This document shows, one piece after another, positions 1 through 8,267 of a DNA stretch of 64,000 bases. How positions within the stretch are numbered: position 1 is the first letter of the stretch; every line of letters begins with the position of its first letter. The DNA lies in NCBI RefSeq assembly GCF_900108505.1, contig NZ_FNWU01000005.1, positions 1-64,000 of the forward strand, given 5' to 3'. Under the pieces are notes generated by a model, which was given only the letters and a program-made list of their open reading frames with translations, ran no database searches and was not told where the DNA came from. This DNA is from Halopenitus malekzadehii (GTDB taxonomy: Archaea > Halobacteriota > Halobacteria > Halobacteriales > Haloferacaceae). Made by a program: the position numbers and the translations under genes.

Positions 1-38
1 TATAGTAGTCGGTAGAGCTTTTTACTCAGAGAGGTATA

Positions 39-572
39 TTGCCTGTAATGGATCACCTCAACGAGATCTCTGTCGAAGAACTCCAAGAGGCGCTTGACAA
101 TGTTGATGGAAACAAGCCGACTCAACGGCTGTTAGCTGCGATCGCGTACAAAAACGGCGTCACGCAAACCGAACTTGCCGAATGGTACGACACAGAGCGA
201 AAAACGATCTATAACTGGCTCAACCGACTCGATACCGACGAACCGCTTGAACAAGCTGTTACAGATGCTCACCGATCTGGTCGGAAACGAAAAATCTCAG
301 AAAAACAGCAACAAGAGTTTGAACAAACAGTCCACGAATCACCCGAAGAGATCGGCGTTGACGCGCCGGCGTGGACGCCGGCGCTCGCACAAGAATATCT
401 TGAAGAAACGTACGGCGTCGACTACTCAATCCCAAGCTGCCGGCGGTTGTTGAAAGAAGCGGGATTGAGTTATCAAAAACCACGCCGCTCAGCGCCTGAA
501 TCCGACGAAGACGACCAAGAAGCGTTTCACGACGAGATCAAAAAAAGCGGCGAGAGATGGACGCCACAGTAG
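39..572 (+). CDS. IS630 transposase, N-terminal HTH part (OrfA)
   Basis: This 177-residue frame encodes the DNA-binding half of an IS630-type transposase. A helix-turn-helix lies near residues 25-65 (GVTQTELAEWYDTERKTIYN) and a second winged-helix-like part near residues 110-145. There is no catalytic residue here; the DDE core is in the next frame. The last 16 bases overlap OrfB in the -1 frame, and seven A residues at 540-546 lie just before the overlap. A fused product by -1 frameshifting is therefore likely, as known for IS630 members (inference). Confidence 0.82.
   Translation: MPVMDHLNEISVEELQEALDNVDGNKPTQRLLAAIAYKNGVTQTELAEWYDTERKTIYNWLNRLDTDEPLEQAVTDAHRSGRKRKISEKQQQEFEQTVHESPEEIGVDAPAWTPALAQEYLEETYGVDYSIPSCRRLLKEAGLSYQKPRRSAPESDEDDQEAFHDEIKKSGERWTPQ
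540..546 (+). other. Candidate -1 ribosomal frameshift site (A7)
   Basis: A run of seven A residues lies in OrfA, read AAA AAA A in its own frame. A slip by one base back here joins OrfA to OrfB without a stop codon and gives a single transposase. The site is seen directly; its use is inferred. Confidence 0.5.
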
Positions 573-1048
573 TCTGTATCGATCAAACCAAGAAATCGGT
601 CCAAGTTGAGCCGCGTGCCGCGTGGTTTCCGCGCGGCACGCGGCCGTCCGTCGAATTATCTGGTCAACGGGACTGGACGTGTCTGCTGGGCGCAATCACC
701 GAGGACGGTGATCGCTTTTTCTCTCGGTTTACAGAGTACATCACCGCCGACCACGCAAAACATTTCATTTTAGCACTATGTGAAGAATTTGAAGACGATC
801 TAATTGTTGTCCTCGATGGCGCACCGTATTTTCAGGCGTCGGCCGTCACGGACCTAGCGTCCCGTGACGACCTCGCGTTTGTGACGCTCCCATCGTATTC
901 ACCGGAGCTGAACCCAGTTGAGGAATGCTGGAGACAACTTCAAGCAGCACTCAGCAACCGTTTCTTCGACTCACTCGACGAGCTGACAACAGCGATCGAC
1001 AGTGCTCTTGACCAAATCTCTATCCCAAAAGTGAGCAACTATTTCTAA
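557..1048 (+). CDS. IS630 transposase, DDE catalytic part (OrfB)
   Basis: This 163-residue frame holds the RNase-H-like DDE core of an IS630 transposase. The three acidic residues are visible in VVCIDQ near residue 10, IVVLDGAPYF near residue 93 and YSPELNPVEECW near residue 127. The last stretch is the classic IS630 signature around the catalytic Glu. It may be expressed as a frameshift fusion with OrfA; its own ATG at 557 is also possible. The frame is complete and ends just before the right inverted repeat, so the element could still be active. Confidence 0.85.
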   Translation: MDATVVCIDQTKKSVQVEPRAAWFPRGTRPSVELSGQRDWTCLLGAITEDGDRFFSRFTEYITADHAKHFILALCEEFEDDLIVVLDGAPYFQASAVTDLASRDDLAFVTLPSYSPELNPVEECWRQLQAALSNRFFDSLDELTTAIDSALDQISIPKVSNYF

Positions 1049-1059
1049 CGTCTACTATA

Positions 1060-3814
1060 CATCCACGTGTCGAATGCGTCTGACGCGTCGACCGTGGAAT
1101 TCAACGCGACGCCGAACGCCTCGGCGGACGCGGTGACGGTAACCCTCGAAAACAACGCCTCTGAAACGGCCGCTGGCTACGAAGCCAACGGCACGATCAC
1201 GCCGTCGACGCTGGACCTCACCGGCAGTGATTCCGTTGATGTGCAGACATCGACTGAAGACCTCCTCGTGACTCCGACTAAAGAGTCGATCGAGGTCGCT
1301 GGTTCGACTGGTGGTGAAGATGCCCAGAACTTCGACGTTGACGTTGTTGGCAGTAATAACCAGGCACCCGGTTCCGGAAACCTCGATAATGCCACTGTCA
1401 CGATCAGCGGTGATGACGTTGGCATTAGCGAGCAGGAAGTCGTCCTGAACAGTTCCAATAATGCGGATGGAACGGCAAGCTTCAGTGGCCTCTACCCCGA
1501 ACAGGCGGGTGAGATCACTGTTGATGTTGTGGCGTACAAGACCGACGGCACTGAAGTGACTGACTCAGCATCCGTCTCGGTGACTGGTGACCAGTTCAAC
1601 AGCTTCAGTCCGACCAGTGCCACGATCGACGACACGATCGAGGCAAGCCTTCAGGTGACTGACGCGGACGGAGCACCGCTCAACAACCGTGTCGTGAACC
1701 TAACTCACGAGGACTCGAGCGGGTTCAACGTCACCGACGCTGACACCAGCTCGAATGACTACCAGACTGGACAGAACATCACGATCGACGGTCCGAACGG
1801 CGAAGTGAAGGTTGACGGCACGCCTGTCGCCACGTTCTCGTCGATCAACAACGGCGAATACTCGGCATCGAACATCAGCTTCGATGCGACTGGCTCGGTC
1901 AGTCTTGAAGTCGTGAACGCAGCTGGCAGTGACACGCGCGTGAACGCCACCGACGTGCTGAGTGTCACTGGTGCGGAAGTCTACGAGGTTTCCTCAGACA
2001 CGACTCCTGCACTGGCTGGCGTCTCCGAGATGCACAACCTGACCGTGACCGAGGATGGTCAGATTGTCAACGGTAGCGATCTTAGCAGCTTCACCGTCAC
2101 CCAGACCCACGATGGCTCTGAGACGCAACTCAGTCCGTCCCCCGTGGATACCGACGATGACGGCACGAACGACGCGCTGCAGGTATCCGTCAGCGCAACC
2201 AACGCCAGTGACACGCTCGAACTGCGTGTCGACGATGGAAACGCACGAACCGGATCGACGACGATTGACGTCGTCGCACCCGACATCACGGCGTCCATCA
2301 ACGATCAGGAGGGCAACGCCCTGACCGAGGGTCTCAACTCGACCGTGGTGTACACTGTCGAGGACCCGCGGGCGGGCGAGAGTGGTACCTTCGCAAATGG
2401 TGAAATTGCACTGACCGCTGTCAACACGACCTACGTCGTTAACGGCACGTCTCTCGCAGACGGCGACTCACCGCAGACGTACACGCTGGACGAGAACGGC
2501 CAGACAACGGTGACGGTCGGCGTCCAGCCGTTCGGCGAGGATGCGTCGGCACCGTTCGAACTGGTTCACAATGCAAATGACTCGGCCGGTTCAAGTACTG
2601 CCGCAGGTGACGTGTCGCTGCCGGCTGAGAGTCCGAGCATCTACCTCTTCGAGAACGGCGAGCGGGCTGACGTGCCTGCGAACGTCGAACCCAACACCGA
2701 GGTTGACTACACGTTCGAAGTGACCGACGCTAACGACCAGAACCTTCCGGTTGACGGCGTTGGCTTCGAGACGAACGGTGGTAACCTCGGCGTCGACACG
2801 ACCCTCGATGAAGGGTTCGTCGACGTAAGCGGTGACATCGGTTCCGGTACGGTCGATCTCAACATCAACGACACGGGCGTCAGTGCGACGACGCTTGACA
2901 GCATCGTGGCACTCGAGACGGCCGACCTGAACCTTTCGGCTGATTCGACCACGGTCACGCAGAACGACTCGATCGAGTTCACGCTCGAACGGCTCGACCG
3001 TGATCGACAGACGATCGGCCAGCTCACGATCACCGACGCCGACGGTAACGTAGTTGCGGAAAACCTCGAGATCGACGGCACCGAGTCGGTGACGTTCGAC
3101 ACCGCTACGTACTCGGCCGGTGACTACACGGTCGAGGCTACGAAGACGGCCTCCTCGCAGAAGACCTTCAACGCTGACACGGTCAACGTGACCGTCGAAG
3201 AGCCGGCAGGGCCGGAAGGCTACGCGATCACGAACGTCTCGCTCGAGCCGAACACGGTCGAGTCGAACACGACGGTCGACCACGACCTCAGCTACACGGT
3301 GACGAACGCGAGCAACGATGGGGACTCCGACGAGTACACGATCACGCTGCCCGCGAGCGCGAGCTTCGAGGGGAGCGCTCCCAACAGTCTGAACGTCACC
3401 GACGCGAACGGCGACGAGATCTCCATCTCGGACAGTGCGTCGCTGGCTGACGCGAACGGTGGCACGGACAACCAGATCGTCTTCGGCATCCAGCCGGACA
3501 GCGACTACGACACGAGCGCAGTGACCGTGGACGCGAACGTGACGGTGGCCTTCCCCGAGGTCTCCAACGAGACCGCGGCGGACGTCACGCTCGATGTCTC
3601 CGACAGCACGCAAGGTGACACGAGCGCGACGACCACCGTGACGATCACTCCGGCAGACGGCGAAGGCGAGTTCGACCCGGTTGCCGAGTACGGCAACGAG
3701 CAGGGCGAAGTCGCAACGGACGGGCTCATCACCGCCATCGGCGACTGGCGGAACGATGACCTGACGACCGAAGAGCTGCTGGCCGTCATCCAGCAGTGGC
3801 GGTCCGATAACTAA
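1060..3814 (+). pseudogene. Large Ig-like surface protein, 5' part cut off by IS630
   Basis: About 915 residues of a secreted surface protein remain. The open frame begins directly at the IS630 right end and has no signal peptide; the GTG at 1067 is only the first possible start codon. The sequence is rich in Asp, Thr and Asn-x-Thr sequons and consists of repeated Ig-like beta-sandwich segments, including one near residues 640-720 like the haloarchaeal BGTF/DUF7827 surface domains (ITDADG...AGDYTVEA). The C-terminus carries the dockerin-like tail shared by three neighbours (GLITAIGDWRNDDLTTEELL then IQQWRSDN). The missing 5' end should lie to the left of the window. The protein is probably no longer exported. 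Confidence 0.75.
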
Positions 3815-3816
3815 CT

Positions 3817-3840
3817 GATCGGGTCGCAGTTCCCCCGATC
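3817..3840 (+). terminator. Hairpin behind the truncated surface gene
   Basis: GATCGGG (3817-3823) pairs perfectly with CCCGATC (3834-3840), and a T-rich run (TTTTATTCTTTA) follows within 15 bases. This looks like a transcription terminator. Confidence 0.5.
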
Positions 3841-4081
3841 GGTCCTCGCGGTTTTATTCTTTATCGAACGCGACGCATCACCCCGTAGCCACGGCTTTGA
3901 TCGACTCCTGATCGACGGCAGCTCGCGGCGTCATCCGACACTGAACTCCGGGATCGACGCCGAAGCCTTCAACTCCAGATCGTAGCGGATGCCGTCCGAG
4001 AATACCCCTCAGCAGCTATGACCATCCACCGACTCGATGAATACCACCGAAAAATGACAATATAGTCACACTACCGGTGGC

Positions 4082-4087
4082 TTTAAA
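4082..4087 (+). promoter_or_regulatory. TATA box of the PPC/PKD protein gene
   Basis: TTTAAA is centred 28 bases before the ATG at 4113. The spacing puts the transcription start at or next to the ATG, as for leaderless haloarchaeal messages, and decides the start over the GTG at 4077. Confidence 0.6.
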
Positions 4088-4112
4088 CGAACCCGACTAC
4101 ACACCCACAGGT

Positions 4113-6467
4113 ATGTTTGGGTTGATCCGGGCACGACATACTGCTCACATTGCGCTTACTGTCATCCTCGTGTTAAGCGTGCTTGCGAGCGCGAGTGGAC
4201 CGGTCGCCGCTACCGGTGCGTACGAACCGAACGACGATTTCGACACGGCGAAATCGATCACGTCCGGGTTCAGCGGGGACACACGTATCGGGCCGGATGA
4301 CCAGGACTACTATGCGATCGACCTCGCGGAGGGCGAGACGGTGGATGTCACCGTGCGGAACGCAAAGGATGCCGACGTCAGCGTCGATCTCGAGTTGTAC
4401 GGCCCAACGGGCGAGTCCCGAAACATCGGCGAGGACCTGAGTACGGATATCTCGGATCAAACTCGGCATCGAATCGGATACGAAGCCGATGAAAGCGGGA
4501 CGTACTATGTTCTCGTCGATGGAGCCGGCGGCTCCAGTGACCCAGCGGCGAGCTATACGATCGATGTCGTTACCGCGCAAAACGATCGGTTTGAGCCAAA
4601 CGGCGTTATCGACAACGCCACCGAGATCACTGCGGGAACGTTCACCGATCTCACGTTGTTGTCGGGTGACACCGACTACTACGCGGTCACGCTCGGCGCC
4701 GGTGAAACGATCAACGCGACCGTTCGAAACGACAAGGATGCCGCGTTCGATCCCAACGTGGAGTTGGTCGATAGTAGTGGTGACCGGATCGAGATCGCTG
4801 AAGAGCTGAGCACCCAGATAGCCGATCGAACGAAGTATCGTCTCGGGTATGAAGTCGACACCGCCGGAACATACTATCTCGTGATTTCGGGGAGCGAGTA
4901 CGACGAGCACGACGTTGGATACACGTTGGACGTGGACGTCGCTTCGAACGATCGATTCGAACCGAACGGCGTCACCGACAAAGCGACCGAGATTACAGCC
5001 GGAGAGTACGGCAAGCTAACTCTCCTGTCGGGCGATACCGACTACTACGCGGTCACGCTCGGTGCCGGCGAAACGATCAACGCGACCGTCCGAAACGATA
5101 AGGATGCCGCGTTCGATCCCGACCTCACGCTCCTGGATAGTAGCGGCGATCAGGTCGAGATGGCCACCGATCTGAGCGAGCAGGTGGATGATCGAACGAG
5201 GTATCAGCTCGGATACGAAACCGATACCGCCGGGACATACTATCTCGAAGTCTCCGGAAACGAGTACGACGAACAGCATATCGGATACACGATGAACGTG
5301 GGTGTCGCTTCGAACGATCGGTTCGAGCCGAACGGCGTCACCGACAAAGCGACCGAGATTACAGCCGGAGAGTACGGCAATCTAAGTCTCCTGTCGGGTG
5401 ATACCGACTACTACGCGGTCACGCTCGATACCGGTGAAACGATCAACGCAACCGTCCGAAACGACAAGGATGCCGAATTCGATCCCGACGTTACCCTCCT
5501 GGATAGCAGCGGCGACCAGGTCGAGACGGCCACCGATCTGAGCGAGCAGGTGGATGATCGAACGACGTATCGGCTCGGATACGAAAGTCAGACCAACGGA
5601 ACGTTCTATCTCGAAGTTTCCGGAAACGAGTACGATGAACACCGTGTCGGATATACGATGGATGTGGGAATCGGATCGAACGATCGCTTCGAGCCCAACG
5701 GAGTGATCGGGGAAGCAGCACCAGTCAGCCCGGGAACCTATGAGGATCTGCAAATCCTCTCCGAAGAACGAGACTACTACGCGATCGACGTCTCCGCTGA
5801 CGAACAGCTTGATCTCACGGTTCAGCATAACAAGGACTATGACATGGATCTCGAAATCGTTGATTCGGACGATCAGATCCTTGCATCCGGATCTGATACC
5901 AGTGACACCACAAGCGACACAGCAAACCTGGACGTCTCCTATACACCGGACTCGTCGGGAACGTACTACATCCGTGTCGATAGTGCGATGTATACTGAGG
6001 AGACAGCCCCATACACGTTGTCGATCGAAGGCGGACAGGAGCCGACCAACGAACAACCATATACGGGCTTCTCCTTCACATACGATTCGAAGACCCCGAA
6101 CGAAGAGTTCCAATTCGATGCATCTGAATCGTATGATGTGGACGGGACGATCGTCTCCTACGAGTGGGACTTTAACGGCGATGGTACTATCGATACAACG
6201 GGCAGTACAGTGTCACATACATTCGCTGAACCGGGCGAATATCTAATTACGATGATAGCAACTGACGATGACGGTGCGACCTCATCTGCGACCGCATTCG
6301 TTACCGTGGAATCCGAATCGACCGGGAACGGGATCATCGATGAGTACGATACCAATGGGGACGGGATCGGGACCTCCGAATTGATAACGGCAGTCGCTGA
6401 CTGGCGAAACGGCGATCTGACCACGCGCAACCTCCTCCAACTGCTCGAAAGCTGGCGCTCCCTCTAA
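4113..6467 (+). CDS. Secreted PPC-repeat and PKD surface protein with dockerin-like tail
   Basis: This 784-residue exported protein has a signal peptide (residues 1-33, ending near GPVAATG). Five repeats of about 122 residues follow (residues 36-640); each has the pattern of bacterial pre-peptidase C-terminal (PPC) domains, with FEPN, DTDYYAV and GTYYL signatures. A PKD domain spans about 650-735 (YEWDFNGDGTIDT). The last 40 residues form an EF-hand-like/dockerin-like tail (YDTNGDGIGTSELITAVADW ... ESWRSL). No catalytic domain is visible, so it is probably a structural or binding protein of the cell surface. The ATG at 4113 is chosen because a TATA box sits 28 bases upstream. The middle repeats are very similar at DNA level. 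Confidence 0.85.
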   Translation: MFGLIRARHTAHIALTVILVLSVLASASGPVAATGAYEPNDDFDTAKSITSGFSGDTRIGPDDQDYYAIDLAEGETVDVTVRNAKDADVSVDLELYGPTGESRNIGEDLSTDISDQTRHRIGYEADESGTYYVLVDGAGGSSDPAASYTIDVVTAQNDRFEPNGVIDNATEITAGTFTDLTLLSGDTDYYAVTLGAGETINATVRNDKDAAFDPNVELVDSSGDRIEIAEELSTQIADRTKYRLGYEVDTAGTYYLVISGSEYDEHDVGYTLDVDVASNDRFEPNGVTDKATEITAGEYGKLTLLSGDTDYYAVTLGAGETINATVRNDKDAAFDPDLTLLDSSGDQVEMATDLSEQVDDRTRYQLGYETDTAGTYYLEVSGNEYDEQHIGYTMNVGVASNDRFEPNGVTDKATEITAGEYGNLSLLSGDTDYYAVTLDTGETINATVRNDKDAEFDPDVTLLDSSGDQVETATDLSEQVDDRTTYRLGYESQTNGTFYLEVSGNEYDEHRVGYTMDVGIGSNDRFEPNGVIGEAAPVSPGTYEDLQILSEERDYYAIDVSADEQLDLTVQHNKDYDMDLEIVDSDDQILASGSDTSDTTSDTANLDVSYTPDSSGTYYIRVDSAMYTEETAPYTLSIEGGQEPTNEQPYTGFSFTYDSKTPNEEFQFDASESYDVDGTIVSYEWDFNGDGTIDTTGSTVSHTFAEPGEYLITMIATDDDGATSSATAFVTVESESTGNGIIDEYDTNGDGIGTSELITAVADWRNGDLTTRNLLQLLESWRSL
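4581..5678 (+). repeat. Three tandem 366-bp repeats encoding PPC domains
   Basis: Units start at 4581, 4947 and 5313 (AACGATCG.TT.GA at each start), a constant period of 366 bases (122 codons). Units two and three are nearly identical over long runs. More diverged units precede (about 4218) and follow (5679). Confidence 0.85.
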
Positions 6468-6592
6468 GTGTAGCTGCAACGTAGCAGTTTCCGGTTATTC
6501 TCCTGGGCGTGTCTCTTTCGAAATACCGATAGCGTGGATCGACTGCACAGTCGAGTTTGCGGACGTCACCACCCGACTCCGGCCTTCCCAAA

Positions 6593-6600
6593 AATATAAT
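6593..6600 (+). promoter_or_regulatory. TATA box of the gene at 6625
   Basis: AATATAAT lies 25-32 bases before the ATG at 6625, the normal spacing for a leaderless transcript. Confidence 0.55.
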
Positions 6601-6624
6601 CGTCTCTATGTCGATGTATAGCTG

Positions 6625-8112
6625 ATGCCAGATACACATCACACACGTACGGCGACCGTCCTGTTCGTCGCCGTGCTGTGTCTCACCGCAGTTTCGGGGG
6701 GTATCGCCGCCGCCGAGTCCGGTTCGGGGACCGACGCGACGGTCGCGAGCAACCACGTCAGCCTGACCGTCGCGGACGTGGACGCGACCGCCGGCGGGAC
6801 GGCCACGCTCGAGTTCGTGCTGGAGAACACCGGCAGCGAGACGGCCAACGTCAGCCTCGACGTGAGTTCGCTGTACCAGCTAGAGGGTGCCGTCACCGTC
6901 GAGGACTTCGACGCCGACGGGGGTACCTGGTACGAAAGCGACCGCTACTGGTCGGCACCGAACTTCGACGCCTACCAGCTCGAACCCGGCGAGACCCAGT
7001 CGCCGAGCATCACGGTCTCGCTCGCGTCCGACACCGCCGGCCAGACCTTCGACGTCGAAGCCAACGTCGGTCCGCAGGACATCTCGGAGACCGCCACCAT
7101 CTCCGTCTCCGGGAGCGGCGGTGCGGCACCCGGTGACGGGAGCGGCGGCACCGGTGACGACGGAACCGGTGACAACACGACCGACGACGGAAGCGGTGAC
7201 AACACCACCGACGACGGAAGCGGCGACAACACGACCGGCGATAACGACAGCACCTCACAGGGGATCACCGCCGACCACAGTCCCGAGTCCGTGACCGCGG
7301 CGCCCGGCGAGGAGGTCTCGGTGACGGTTACGGTCGACTCCGACCAGCAGAACATCGATCTCTATACTGAGGAGATCGTGACCGGGTCGGGGATCGCCAA
7401 CATCACGTCGGCGAGCTCCCAGCAGACCCAGATTCCGACCGATCTTCCGAGCGACTCCTTCGAGGCAGTGTACCTGTCCTCGGTCGACTCCGATACGCTC
7501 GAATACACGGTTGCAGTCGACGAGCAGGCCCAACACGGGGATACCATTGACGTTGCCGGCACCGTCATCGATGGGAATGCAAACGAAACCGACGCCGGAA
7601 CGACGACCATCGAGGTGAGCCAGTTCTCGACCACCCGCGAACCGACCGACGCGACCGCGGCGCCGGGCGAGCAGGTCGAGGTCAACCTCGAGATCATCGG
7701 AACGGGAACGTCCGTCGACGTCGTCGAGGAGACCGCCTCGAGTGACGCCATCGACAGCTTCGAGATCGTCGACGCGGGCGCCGACACGACGACCCCGAGT
7801 ATCGGCGACAACGGCACCTCCGTGTCGGTCGTCCACACCAACCCGGTCGGCGGGGTGAACGTGAGCTATATGGTCAACGTCTCCGATGACGCCGCCGACG
7901 GCGAGACGCTGACCCTCTCCGGAACGGCCACCGGCCCCGACGCCCAGGCCGACACGGGGACGACCACGATCGAGGTGCAGGAGAACCCCTACGCCAACGA
8001 GCAGGGTCAGGTCGAGACCGGCGGTCTCGTGCAGGCGATCCAGGACTGGCGAACCCAGAACCTCAGCACGGTGGAACTCATCGAGCTCATCCAGCAGTGG
8101 CGCAGCAGGTGA
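6625..8112 (+). CDS. Secreted beta-sandwich surface protein with dockerin-like tail
   Basis: This 495-residue exported protein starts with a signal peptide (residues 1-31, VLFVAVLCLTAVSGGIAAAE). A CARDB/NEW3-type beta-sandwich domain covers about 35-165, then a Gly-Asp-Thr linker encoded by a 27-bp repeat, then two related beta-sandwich domains (about 220-331 and 332-450) that begin with APGE-VSVTV-like strands. The C-terminus is the shared dockerin-like tail (GLVQAIQDWRTQNLSTVELI, then QQWRSR). The first of the paired domains is almost the same as the N-terminal cassette of the S-layer glycoprotein at 11294-14128. No enzyme motif is seen. It may link surface components; cohesin-like function is only an inference from fold pattern and partner tails. 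Confidence 0.82.
   Translation: MPDTHHTRTATVLFVAVLCLTAVSGGIAAAESGSGTDATVASNHVSLTVADVDATAGGTATLEFVLENTGSETANVSLDVSSLYQLEGAVTVEDFDADGGTWYESDRYWSAPNFDAYQLEPGETQSPSITVSLASDTAGQTFDVEANVGPQDISETATISVSGSGGAAPGDGSGGTGDDGTGDNTTDDGSGDNTTDDGSGDNTTGDNDSTSQGITADHSPESVTAAPGEEVSVTVTVDSDQQNIDLYTEEIVTGSGIANITSASSQQTQIPTDLPSDSFEAVYLSSVDSDTLEYTVAVDEQAQHGDTIDVAGTVIDGNANETDAGTTTIEVSQFSTTREPTDATAAPGEQVEVNLEIIGTGTSVDVVEETASSDAIDSFEIVDAGADTTTPSIGDNGTSVSVVHTNPVGGVNVSYMVNVSDDAADGETLTLSGTATGPDAQADTGTTTIEVQENPYANEQGQVETGGLVQAIQDWRTQNLSTVELIELIQQWRSR
7168..7248 (+). repeat. 27-bp tandem repeat in a Gly/Asp/Thr linker
   Basis: Three 27-base units (7168, 7195, 7222) encode a GDN-TT-DDGS linker; the third has diverged. Such linkers are flexible and a likely O-glycosylation region. 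The copy number can change by slippage. Confidence 0.7.
7282..7617 (+). repeat. Domain cassette duplicated in the S-layer gene (copy 1)
   Basis: These 336 bases align without gaps to 11423-11758 (constant offset 4141). The stretch from CTCTATACTGA to CAGCAGACCCAG is almost identical at DNA level, unlike the sequences on either side. Confidence 0.8.
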
Positions 8113-8132
8113 CGCGGCCATCGCACGCCGAC

Positions 8133-8150
8133 GGGGAGTAGTATCTCCCC
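8133..8150. terminator. Hairpin between convergent genes
   Basis: GGGGAG (8133-8138) pairs perfectly with CTCCCC (8145-8150) around a 6-base loop, between the end of the gene at 8112 and the end of the protease gene at 8268. It may end transcription from one or both sides. Confidence 0.4.
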
Positions 8151-8267
8151 TCGACACCCCTAGCTGAGGACCGTCACCAGTACCGTCCGCCGATCAACGC
8201 ACGTTTGGACCCTTCTCACCGGCGGCATCCCGTCTTTACAGCTCCATAGCGAGGCCGATCCGACGCG

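Larger units (their letters stand above)
1..1059 (+). mobile_element. IS630-family insertion sequence
   Basis: The first bases TATAGTAGTCGGTAGA match, inverted, the bases ending at 1059 (TATAGTAGACGTTAGA on the complement), so these are terminal inverted repeats. The outer TA pairs (1-2 and 1058-1059) fit the TA target duplication of IS630/Tc1-type elements. Two overlapping frames between the ends encode the HTH part and the DDE part of a transposase. The sequence to the right resumes in an open frame of a surface protein, so the element sits inside that gene. The left flank is outside the window. Confidence 0.88.

Noticed and set aside
2591-3613. Long open frame on the minus strand, Arg/Val-rich
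   Set aside because: It is antisense to the surface-protein frame; high third-position GC in haloarchaea leaves such shadow frames open. No domain and no promoter.
7168-7248. Evenly spaced repeats that could be taken for a CRISPR-like array
   Set aside because: Units touch without spacers and keep a protein frame; it is a linker minisatellite.
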